Source: Sipunculus nudus (Eukaryota; Annelida; Sipuncula; Golfingiida; Sipunculidae). From it: 64,000 nt of DNA. The DNA lies in contig CM049317.1 in assembly GCA_026874595.1 (NCBI GenBank), positions 30,068,901 to 30,132,900 on the forward strand, read 5' to 3'. The notes below the pieces were generated by a model. It was not told the origin of the DNA. It saw nothing but the letters and a program-made list of their open reading frames with translations, and searched no databases. Of this stretch, positions 24,101 through 32,249 are shown in pieces. The first letter of the stretch is position 1. Every line of letters begins with the position of its first letter. Both the position numbers and the translations under genes were made by a program.

Positions 24101-25723
24101 TTAAATATACATCGGAAGCCTTTATTCGTTGAAGGTTAATTTCTCGTTAGTCTCTCTGATTTTAAGATAAATATCTTTAATGATGAGGTGGTTCATCCAA
24201 TCTCTCCTGTTCAAATTGTGACACACTAGGCCCCTTTTACATGATCGCGTTTCGCTGTTTCCGCCTTTGGGGAAAAAACGCGCCGCATTCAGCTTTTCTA
24301 CATGAGCAGCTACGCATGCGGAAACGCACAATCCCCGTTCGCATGACGTGTTTTCTCGAGGGAATCCCCCGTCCTCCAGCGTTTTCCAGGGTTCGTACAA
24401 GAGTTCTTTTTTAATAACTGGGCCAACAAAACAGTTCAGCCTCCAGCATCTCATAAGACATCCTGAAATACTGGTGATGTATTGTCGAAAGGGGTTATAG
24501 GCCCCGTGGTGTTGAATCCTCTTCAACACTTGTTGAACCCAGAACCGGTCATAAGAAGTCGCATCATATTTATGCGTTTTCGTTTGTGCGGATGCAAAGG
24601 GAGCTCCGTTGTTAATACGGCATAATGAAGTTATATAAGCAGACGACAATCTCGCGCGCGGATAAGTGATCGTGGAAAAGGTATACATGATTTACACTAG
24701 AGCGATTTTTCGCGTGGAAAATTGTCTCATCCTGCAGTTAATTTTCCGCACGGGAAGCGCGATTGTTCAAACGGTTTATACATGTAGCGAATTTTCCACG
24801 CGAACAGGGAAAAGGAGCTCAAGGCATATTCCTTAGATTAAGGCATATGACCTTATGACAAACATTTTTTTTTCTAATCGAATCAATAACAAAGTGTCGT
24901 TAGAGATAAGTTGTGATCTTAATGTGAGTTTTATTTTCAACAGATTTGTTCTTCATGGGGATAGTCTGTGGAAGAAATACTATGCTAAAAATAGAGCTAA
25001 ACCTTTCAACTTTAAACAAGAATTTTATCTTCAAGATGATGAGGTTTGGTGATATTTATTACATCTTTTTTTTTTTTTTGAATGGCTAATATGTTTGATA
25101 AAATGATGAAAGTAATTTGAACATACAAAAGTATTGAGGATGACAAATCAGCATGATATGAATGATTTGTTGCCATATTGACATGTACAGGTACAGATAA
25201 TCCGGTTTTTATTTTATCTGTCGACTAATACTGTTTTGAATTAAAATACAGTTTATTTCATTTTCTAACATGGCTGTAGTTGAGAGTTATACTGTGCTAA
25301 ATCGTGTCGCATTTTATATGTGGCTTTATTTAAGGTAAATATTTACAGTTGGAAAACATGGAATAAATGAGACGGCCCTAAATTAAATTCAGAAACGTCT
25401 TTCCCCACCACCATGTCCATCTGATTTTGTGATATATTTATAAATCCATTTAATATTATGTATTATGTATATTGTATATATGCATATATTGTACTGATTA
25501 TAATTTTATGAATTATGTAGTATTTAATCAGTTCATATATCTAATTTAAATTAACAATAAGGGGCCGGTAAAAATTTTATTATATAAATATGTGTATGTG
25601 TGTCAATTATTTTATAATTAGTTATAATTTTAATGTTCATACATTCATTCATGCATGGTTACTTGCTTTCAGGCTAAAGCCGTCAGCAACCACTTCCCCG
25701 TTGAGCTAAAACTTGAAAGTTAA
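16065..25723 (+). CDS. DNase I-like gene 2 (complete, 8 exons)
   Basis: Exons 16065-16232, 18140-18228, 19452-19541, 21205-21308, 22275-22387, 23771-23925, 24944-25043 and 25673-25723 join to 870 nt, 289 aa plus stop, the usual length of a DNase I precursor. Residues 1-21 are a signal peptide (MDLRVLTIIVCLCLMHEG), so the product is secreted. Seen (bovine numbers): N7 in AFNMDRFG, E39 in FLQEI, Y76/E78 in YKERYAF, H134 in GIHTRP, D168/N170/C173 in GGDFNAGC, and C209/D212 in CPYDR. Odd: the last motif is SNHFPVEL, so D251 is Asn while H252 is kept; R41 is Met. Activity may be reduced or changed. The C101-C104 loop is absent. It lies tail-to-tail with gene 3. Confidence 0.95.
18037..18114 (+). 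repeat. (AT)n before gene 2 exon 2
   Basis: A 78-bp AT array with one TTT interruption. It ends 25 bp before exon 2. Confidence 0.97.
18140..18228 (+). CDS. gene 2 exon 2
   Basis: Acceptor AG 18138-18139, donor GT 18229-18230, 89 bp, phase 2. It encodes IIERYDIIFLQEIMDASGAV; E39 is the Glu of LQEI. Confidence 0.95.
19452..19541 (+). CDS. gene 2 exon 3
   Basis: Acceptor AG 19450-19451, donor GT 19542-19543, phase 2. It encodes SDPLGRSTYKERYAFFFR, the Y76/E78 block. Confidence 0.95.
19602..19668 (+). repeat. (AT)n after gene 2 exon 3
   Basis: A 67-bp AT array 60 bp downstream of the exon 3 donor. Confidence 0.97.
19990..20560 (-). mobile_element. Degenerate miniature LTR element
   Basis: On the minus strand this stretch resembles the element at 30123-30553. 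The upstream LTR-like block (about 20385-20560) contains TAGTGAAGCGG (20477-20487, A-box-like), then GGACTTGT, then a worn B box near 20430. A primer-binding-like stretch GGGGTCTCGTCCGG follows within 20361-20380. A second LTR-like block with GGCGAAGCAGTTGG lies near 20040-20070. It is much diverged and sits in intron 3 of gene 2. Confidence 0.5.
21126..21184 (+). repeat. (AT)n before gene 2 exon 4
   Basis: A 59-bp AT array that ends 20 bp before exon 4. Confidence 0.97.
21205..21308 (+). CDS. gene 2 exon 4
   Basis: Acceptor AG 21203-21204 (TCATTTCAG), donor GT 21309-21310, 104 bp, phase 1. It encodes TDKVTVNKKPWQYP and FKRPPFAVLFETN. Confidence 0.93.
22275..22387 (+). CDS. gene 2 exon 5
   Basis: Acceptor AG 22273-22274, donor GT 22388-22389, 113 bp, phase 0. 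It encodes FWFLGIHTRPGCAVEEIDRL, with H134 in GIH. Confidence 0.95.
22740..23540. other. Intron 5 stretch less AT-rich than surroundings
   Basis: Part of gene 2 intron 5 that looks less AT-rich than its flanks, with blocks such as CCAATCAGATGAGACC and CCAATCATG. It has no open frame of note and I saw no clear terminal repeats. It may be an unrecognised insertion. Confidence 0.3.
23771..23925 (+). CDS. gene 2 exon 6 (active-site exon)
   Basis: Acceptor AG 23769-23770, donor GT 23926-23927, 155 bp, phase 2. It starts DVILGGDFNAGCDYVRTDDW and ends KPCPYDR. Confidence 0.96.
24229..24820 (-). mobile_element. PIF/Harbinger-derived non-autonomous element
   Basis: The ends are imperfect inverted repeats: GCCCCTTTTACATGATCGCG on the left and, on the opposite strand at the right end, GCTCCTTTTCCCTGTTCGCG. 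On the minus strand 24400-24547 encodes RFWVQQVLKR, GAYNPF and FVGPVIKKE, matching the Harbinger transposase N-terminal pattern (RFWVHPL..R...G.F..L ... VGP.I.KK). The nuclease domain is missing, so this is a deletion derivative. It lies in intron 6 of gene 2. Confidence 0.6.
24944..25043 (+). CDS. gene 2 exon 7
   Basis: Acceptor AG 24942-24943, donor GT 25044-25045 (weak, GTTTGG), phase 0. It encodes FVLHGDSLWKKYYAKN, then PFNFKQEFYLQDDE, diverged from the LVLAG and FDF blocks of its relatives. Confidence 0.9.
25673..25723 (+). CDS. gene 2 exon 8 (last)
   Basis: Acceptor AG 25671-25672. It encodes AKAVSNHFPVELKLES and stop TAA. H252 is kept, D251 is replaced by Asn. Confidence 0.95.
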   Translation, partial: AKAVSNHFPVELKLES

Positions 25724-26749
25724 ACTTGACACTTGAGTCATTACTTGCATGACGGCTTCTGCATTTTATATACCGGCTTCCTTTGTCATGACTCCTATAT
25801 GATACGTCATTGAATCCACAATCTGGAGGGCCTTGGATAGCGCGCTACGTACCTCCACCAAGGGACAAAAGTATGACGCAATATTCTGTCCTCAGGGGCT
25901 TTATTCCCTTTGATTCCGAAGTATATCCAGATCAACACTAAGGTATAAAGGGTTCTTTCAGGTACCTATACGACAGTTATTCAATGGTCAGCTATTACCT
26001 GATGGATACGAAACTACAACCATACAGGCCGAACATGAATAAGCAAACAAACACATAAAACATGTATACCATTGTAAATGTTCCTTTACGTACATGATTC
26101 TAATTAAACAATCATATATAGACCTACATGTAACAGTAATTCTAATGAGAGATTACAGTAATAGCTATGATGTTAATTTATTCACCTTGAACAGGACTAT
26201 CAGTCGTAAACAAATCACATTTTCAGGTGAGTAGTAACAGGCAGTTAGGAATAAATTATGATTGGATATACCTGAAATCTACAACATTTACATTGAATTA
26301 TGATAAAGTCTATTTTCTAAATGTAACAATGAAGAATAAAACCTGCTTGCTTAATCCTTCCTTTTGTGTTATAATTCATGTTACGATGCGTGCGAATTTA
26401 AGTTAGGTGAACCTAAGGAGTTTTGTATAGATTGCACCGGACCACAATGTTATAATTATAGGGACTATAAGATAATTCTAATGAATACAAAAATATTCTT
26501 TGAGTTCAAAAATGGTTAAATTTGATGTCCTGAAATGTAAAGAGAATTTCATCTGCTCTCAGAGTTTTCACTTTCCGATCTCTATGGAAACAACCTAAGC
26601 TTCAAACATTACACCCCAAACAAACATTACTTTTTTCAATTATCTTATTGTTATAAGAATTTACACATTATACCTTGAAAAGACCTGTTACTCGTCGTTG
26701 ATATTTCGCCACAAGGAACAACTTCTGACCATTATGGGTAGCTTTACCA
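25724..26749. other. 3' flank of gene 2
   Basis: AT-rich with no recognised gene. The first clear AATAAA is near 26334, 0.6 kb after the stop, so the true 3' end is uncertain. Confidence 0.45.
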
Positions 26750-27400
26750 ACATATTATAACTAGAAAACGGGCGACTTCATGTGTCCACCAAATCGCAGA
26801 GGCATGAATGTTCCTGAGATGATATGACTCCAAATTTGTGGCATCAAAGACGCCAGTTAAATCCCTCATACATGTGCAGTTTTCACCAAAAACGGACCTA
26901 AAGATGGATATAACATTCAAAATTTCAGGACGAGATACCAAACAACTACTGAGAAAAAGTGCATTAATGTATTTTATTAAAACGGAACGGCAGGTGGCGG
27001 CACCTGTCTGGTCCACGAGAAAACTCTCCACGATGGATGGACATGCCACACTTCAGACCAATACATTGAACCATTCCTCAGATATGAGCAATTTTCACCC
27101 AAAGCAAATGCATGGATGTACGTCAGGCAAAAACGATTGCAGATGGCGCCACCGGATTTGACTAAGAGACTGAGGTATCCAAGATCTATGGACATGCACA
27201 ATTTCAGCCCAATACATTGAACCGATCACTTAGACGTACATATGGCACACGCATAGATCGACGCAACGATAAAATGTAGGTGGCGCCACCAGTCTATTAT
27301 AAGACATAGAAAGTTCCACGATCTATGGACATTCAGAAATTCAGCTCATAACACTGAACCACTCCAGAATATAGGCTGTTAGTACTAAGACACCCATATT
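26750..27400 (+). repeat. ~140-bp tandem array with GGTGGCGCCACC
   Basis: Degenerate units of about 140 bp. Each has a GGTGGCGCCACC-like palindrome (about 26994, 27143, perfect at 27279-27290), then ATCTATGGACAT, TTCAG and CATTGAACC. It is the same family as the array at 61200-61720. Frames crossing it are not genes. Confidence 0.7.
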
Positions 27401-27919
27401 CAATCTGCATGAAAAGTAATTCAGCCAGACCCCAAATTCTGGATCATCGGTACCAATTTGGTGACAAACACCATATGTGCTTGATAGGTATACATGTGTA
27501 GGTAATAAAAATGCCTGAAAGCGGTATGAATGTGGTAGCTTTCAGTGAATAAATGGATGTTTTATGTCGGATGACGTGTATTTTTTTTTATTTCAAGGAC
27601 ACCGACTTCAGAGTGATTATAAGCCCCATACTACAAAATATACAAAATGTATCCAGTCAAATTCGGTCTCAAATGATAGCTTAAACCATACGCTTCAGTA
27701 TGACATCCTATTTACGACCACTGGGTGTATACTGCTTAAGTAATACATTCTTATAATTATACTCACCACAAGGAAAAACGACAAAGGAGTGGTTATATAA
27801 ATTTACTTCAAACAACTTTATATGCAAAACGTTTATCCAGCAAAATAATATTTTCAATGATCTATTATTTATGATCAATAGGTGTTTACCTACAGTTATA
27901 CGTTCTTATGCCCTACACA
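27401..27919. other. Non-coding, nothing recognised
   Basis: AT-rich spacer with no exon signals that I trust. Confidence 0.4.
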
Positions 27920-28120
27920 GGGGCAGTTCAAGGATTTACGTAAGGAGGGGTCCACGCCAGGACTGATGGCAAAACCTGTAAAACGATCCAAAGGTCCGAA
28001 AAAGGGGGGGGGGTTCCAGGACATAAAACTTACTCTGATACCCTTAAAAATGTTATGGCGATGGAAAAGGGGGGGCAGACCTCCTGGACCCCCCCCCCGG
28101 CGCTTCTGCCTCACCCTTAA
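27920..28120 (+). repeat. Dispersed G/C-run repeat, copy 1
   Basis: A ~200-bp element: AGGATTT, a GGGG-rich block, CTGAT or TAATG-like core, AAAATGTT, a second G run, and a CCCC end. Related copies lie at 33240-33435 and 45620-45815. It is probably a short non-autonomous transposon. Confidence 0.55.
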
Positions 28121-29420
28121 GAAATAAAATAGCTTTTATGTGAGGAATAGCTTTACCTTAACGTAGTTAAACTTATATTCGCCTATTGTTGTTTTTCATT
28201 TCGGATTTAAACTATAATTTGTAATGTGCTTTACCAAACATTGACCATGTGCCTTTTAATAGTATATAAACTACAGATGGCACCATTTGTGTTTACTTTT
28301 CTTCTGCGAGCAAAACCAGTACATTTTCACGTTTTTTTTTTTTTTCTGAATGGTAAGAAAATTTAATCTTTATGTAGCTTACCGATTATGATGGGATTGA
28401 GCTGAAATGGTATTTCTTAGTTTCACTCTCAATTGTTCCATCATTATTCGCTATTATGAACAATTCAAAAAGATAATGTAAGACTATTTTTTTCTTTTTG
28501 TGAATGACAGACTGTAGTTATCAGTGAGATATATATCAAGGCAGAATTCGTTATCGCTAGACCTTGGATGTTAAAACGTTGTGCATACAGGTTCTCTTAA
28601 ACTCTCCTTAGTAGATATGAATTAGACCACTGACCAATATAGATTATATTGAGCATTATGACCAGATTGGCACCGAGTAAAGTTAGACATTTATAAAATC
28701 AACAGAAGAGGTTACAGATTATAATGTATTTAAGATATAGAATTTGTTTAATTACGTAAAGTTTCACTGTTCAGCGTGAATGTTCGCTGTGATAAAAACT
28801 CCTTAAAGAATTGTTTGGTACATTATTTCACAAATAGGCCCTTGTGTATTTTAAACTTTCATATATCAAAATAAAACTATCTAAGTAATATTCAATGTTA
28901 GTTTGAAGGGAAAATAAGCAATATCATTATATAAGTTTATACCAATATGAATAAGCAATCGCTTTCTACTACACTATATCTCTCGCTTGCAGACGCCCAA
29001 ATTTCCGCGTGGATGAAAAAGGGGTGCTACAGTAGATACCGCTTGACCAGCAGGCTTGCAAGCGCTACTGCACAGTACGGTGTGAGTTTACCCTGCAAAT
29101 CGTTGGATAGATCTGTCCAAATACATATAGGGAAAATTTACTTTGTGTAACGTGGAGACACCAAAGAACCCTTACATGCACATTATGATTATAGATTGGG
29201 ACCATTATTACAGCCGAATGATCAGTAGGTCCGAAAGTATGGGTATTTACTGTGAAGAAAATGACAAATGGCTTCTTCCCCACCGGGCTCTTCGTATCTT
29301 CCGGCAAACACTTTCATTCAGGGATTAAAAGGATATAAAACATTCACAGACACACATTTAGGAGAGATACTGATGCAGTTTGATACATAGTTAATTAATT
29401 TTCAGGACGTTTAGAAGAAT
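28121..29420. other. Non-coding, nothing recognised
   Basis: No supported exon. Short frames at 28947-29150 and 29065-29328 overlap on opposite strands and match nothing I know. Confidence 0.4.
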
Positions 29421-29519
29421 ATGTTTACTACATGTTTAAAACAAGGGCACCGCAAAGCGGAGCATCCCCTCGCACGGGACGTCATAAGAATAGGTATATT
29501 ACACAATGTGAAAATTAGG

Positions 29520-30000
29520 AGGGCAGCTCTCTGGCCTTGACCTTTGCTCCTGTGACCTAAAACTGAATAGCGTTCTTCATCCATAGGTGGGTGAGCCATA
29601 TGAGCAAGATGACACTGACAGGTGTTGGTCAAACGGTTTGGCCTAAAATGGGTCCACAAGTTCTTTCAAGAAGTAGTTGCTGTTACAGTGACCTTTGACC
29701 CCGTGACTTCAAAATCCATAGGGTTCTTCATCCATAGGTGAGTGAGTCATATTTGCAAGATGAAAGATTTTGGTCAAACTGTATGGCTTTAAAATTGGTC
29801 CACAAACTTTTTCAAGAAGTAGGCCTCCGTGGCCGTGTCCTTTGACCCCTTGACCTCAAAATTGATGGGGTTCTTCATCCATGGGTGGGTAAGCCATATG
29901 TGCAAGATGAAAGGTTTTGGTCAAACGGTTTACCTATAAATGGGTCCACAGTCTTTTCAAGAAGTGGGCCCTGTGGCCGTGACCTATGACCCTGTGACTG
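29520..30000 (+). repeat. ~150-bp tandem repeat (3 units)
   Basis: Units start with GTTCTTCATCCATAGGTG at 29572, 29723 and 29870 (periods 151 and 147) and share TTTTGGTCAAACGG, GGTCCACA, TTTCAAGAAGTAGG and TGACCTTTGACCCCGTGAC. A fragment lies at about 42435-42485. Confidence 0.85.
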
Positions 30001-30059
30001 GGGCGTAGCCAGGATTGAAGGAGGGGAGGGGGCCGTAATTTTTTTGGCAAAGGCAGTTG

Positions 30060-30060
<1 letters not shown>

Positions 30061-30109
<49 letters not shown>
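30061..30109 (+). repeat. (AT)n microsatellite
   Basis: An AT array immediately left of the miniature LTR element. Confidence 0.95.
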
Positions 30110-30111
<2 letters not shown>

Positions 30112-30122
30112 TCGTAACAAAA

Positions 30123-30553
30123 TGTTACGGGGTGACATAAAAGAGGACCGAACTGTCTCGCTAGTGAAGCTCACTTTTCTAGCGAAGCGGTTGGTACGCC
30201 AGACTTGTGCGTCACCAAAATGGGTTCGAATCCGGAATCGGCCCAATGTTTTCCACTGAATAATTTGTCTTCGTAACAAAATGGGGGCTCGTCCAACGTG
30301 ACGGTAAACTTTGTGGCCCAGGGAATAAGCTTACCAAAGAGTGACTCCTGGGATAATTAGTCTTGTTCTGATAGCAGAAAGCTTTTAAGAGGGGGTGTGT
30401 TAGGGGGTGACATAAATGCGGACCGAAATGTCTTGCTAGGAAAGCTTGCTTGTCTAGCGAAGCGGTTGGTACGCCGGACTTGTGCGCCACCCACACGGAT
30501 TCGAATCCGGGATCGACCCAGTATTTTCCCCTGAAAAAATTGTCTCCGAAACA
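30123..30553 (+). mobile_element. 431-bp miniature LTR retrotransposon (TRIM) with tRNA-like LTRs
   Basis: Two direct repeats of exactly 156 bp (30123-30278 and 30398-30553, about 84% identical by hand count) flank only 119 bp. The first LTR begins TGTTACG and ends CGTAACA, a 7-bp inverted terminus; the second begins TGTTAGG and ends CGAAACA. Three bases after LTR 1 comes TGGGGGCTCGTCC (30282-30294), the start of the known tRNA-Pro-type primer binding site. A purine tract (AAGAGGGGG, 30387-30395) lies just before LTR 2. It has no coding capacity, so it would need proteins in trans. Each LTR carries TAGCGAAGCGG (30180-30190, 30455-30465), a perfect A box, and a B box (GGTTCGAATCC 30223-30233; GATTCGAATCC 30498-30508) at tRNA-like spacing. 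Confidence 0.85.

Positions 30554-30610
<57 letters not shown>
30554..30610 (+). repeat. (AT)n microsatellite
   Basis: An AT array immediately right of the miniature LTR element. Confidence 0.95.
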
Positions 30611-30612
<2 letters not shown>

Positions 30613-30699
30613 AAACACCTTACAATAATTCCTCACGATATATTGATGTTTAACTCCAGTTAGCAATATGAATTGTACGAGATGAATTAGCCAATAAAA

Positions 30700-31180
30700 G
30701 GGGACCCATGAGTCACGGCGCTCAGGTTAATTTTGCAATAGGACAGTTTCTACTTGGAAAGGAATAAATGGCATTTTCACATTCACTTTTTATTTCTTAA
30801 TCACCCACCATCGTGCACAGTAATTCACAGAGTGAACATTAGACCCCTGGGTCTCTTGTATTTATTCTTTTGGGGGTACTAATGAGCCCCATAGCTCGAA
30901 GCATATGGGTAACAGATACCTAATTTCAGGTTTCAAGGATATTTTTCATCGACCTTATTGGATTTAGTGCTGGAAGATGACAGGTCCAGTGGTTACAGTT
31001 TGTGCCTCATCGACGGACCACTGCTTCTTTTAAGGTCTCAAAATAGACAAAAAAATGCGCCAAATCCAATACAAATACAGGTGACACCACCAGTCTGCAG
31101 GAACTCCATGGTCAATATGCATACACAAAACTATGGTGATCAATGCATTAGTTAGACAGATACTGAAGCTTATGGTTTTA
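30700..31180 (-). mobile_element. Hairpin-ended tandem-array element, fragment
   Basis: It begins with GACCCATGAGTCACGGCGCTCAG, the worn right end of the family, followed by ATGGGTAACAGATACCTAATTTCAGG and a ..GTGACACCACCAGTCTGCAGG core. It is truncated before the (AT)n at 31220. Confidence 0.6.
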
Positions 31181-31217
31181 AGTCTTTGAAGAATATATTT
31201 CCAGAGTTCACGCACCC

Positions 31218-31219
<2 letters not shown>

Positions 31220-31269
<50 letters not shown>

Positions 31270-31275
31270 TATATA
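31220..31275 (+). repeat. (AT)n microsatellite
   Basis: An AT array with one phase slip. Confidence 0.95.
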
Positions 31276-32145
31276 AAACAGTCTACTTATCGCTTACTTC
31301 CCAGGATGACAATATATATTTCAACACAGATCAATAACTTCGGGACAAGTCAAATATATTAAATAAACATTATTTGTAGCCGATCAAACTATTCAGTTAG
31401 GACAGTAAAATTGAATCTGTGTTTACTAGGCTGCAGTACAAACATTCAATTGATACTAGTGTGTTGCATATTTTCTTAGGGTAAATAATAAACTAAAATT
31501 TTAAACGTTTATTTACGTGATAACTAATCTTTTGCTTTGATGTTTTTTATTATTATTCATATCAAATATCAATAATAATCTTATAAAACATAAACAAAGT
31601 CCCTTTCTTATTTTTCTCTACATTTCTACATTTTCAGTATTGAAGAGGCAAAAATAAATTGAAATTGCTTGTCATCCATTATTCGTCCACAGGATTCAGT
31701 CTTTCGATGTACATGAGTCCTTTAATAACCGGTATTTACATTTATAAAAATCACAAAAGGTTTACCATGTTCCATTTAGAAAACTTAATATCTTCTTATG
31801 TTAAGAGGATAACAACCATATGTATCCATATGGTGCACAACATCACAAACAATCAGTCAGCACAAATCTGACTTTGTAAATTAGACTGAATCAATATGAG
31901 CCATCCGGGTATTTAAAAAAAAGATCTTGGGTGCATTATGTCTAAACGGATTACATAAACGGTTTATGGTACAGTTCCATTGCTCGATAAATTTTAGATA
32001 ATTAGACAATTTTTAATCTTTCTATGTTATGCCAATCATGGATACAACGTGTTCATTTTACTAAAGATTGGCCCTTTTTACATGAGAAAGCTTTGCTATT
32101 TATCAATAAAACACAGAAAACCAGTTTTAACCCAGCACCTCAATT
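31276..32145. other. 3' intergenic spacer between genes 2 and 3
   Basis: AT-rich with no gene seen. On the minus strand this is downstream of gene 3. Confidence 0.45.
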
Positions 32146-32149
32146 TACA

Positions 32150-32155
32150 TTTATT
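32150..32155 (-). promoter_or_regulatory. poly(A) signal, gene 3
   Basis: AATAAA on the minus strand, 46 bp after the gene 3 stop codon. Confidence 0.65.
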
Positions 32156-32201
32156 CAACAGTTACAGTAAAATTTAAAAGTGAACCACCTCCTTTTCTGA
32201 C

Positions 32202-32249
32202 TCAGTTGAGCTTCATTTCAACCGGATAATGATTACTTATTATCAGACC
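32202..32249 (-). CDS. gene 3 exon 8 (last)
   Basis: Acceptor AG at 32251-32250 (minus). It encodes GLIISNHYPVEMKLN and stop TGA. H252 is present, D251 is Asn. Confidence 0.92.
   Translation of the reverse strand, partial: GLIISNHYPVEMKLN

Noticed and set aside
24122-24688. 188-residue minus-strand frame as a host gene
   Set aside because: It lies across a transposon with inverted ends, and its only recognisable part is a Harbinger transposase stump.
26744-27201. Overlapping frames of about 100 residues on both strands
   Set aside because: They cross a 140-bp tandem repeat array.
30180-30240. A functional tRNA gene
   Set aside because: A and B boxes are present but I could not fold full acceptor and anticodon stems.
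30123-30553. Reading the element as two tandem tRNA-derived SINEs
   Set aside because: Equal 156-bp repeats with TG...CA ends, a primer binding start and a purine tract between them fit a TRIM better. The SINE reading remains the main alternative.
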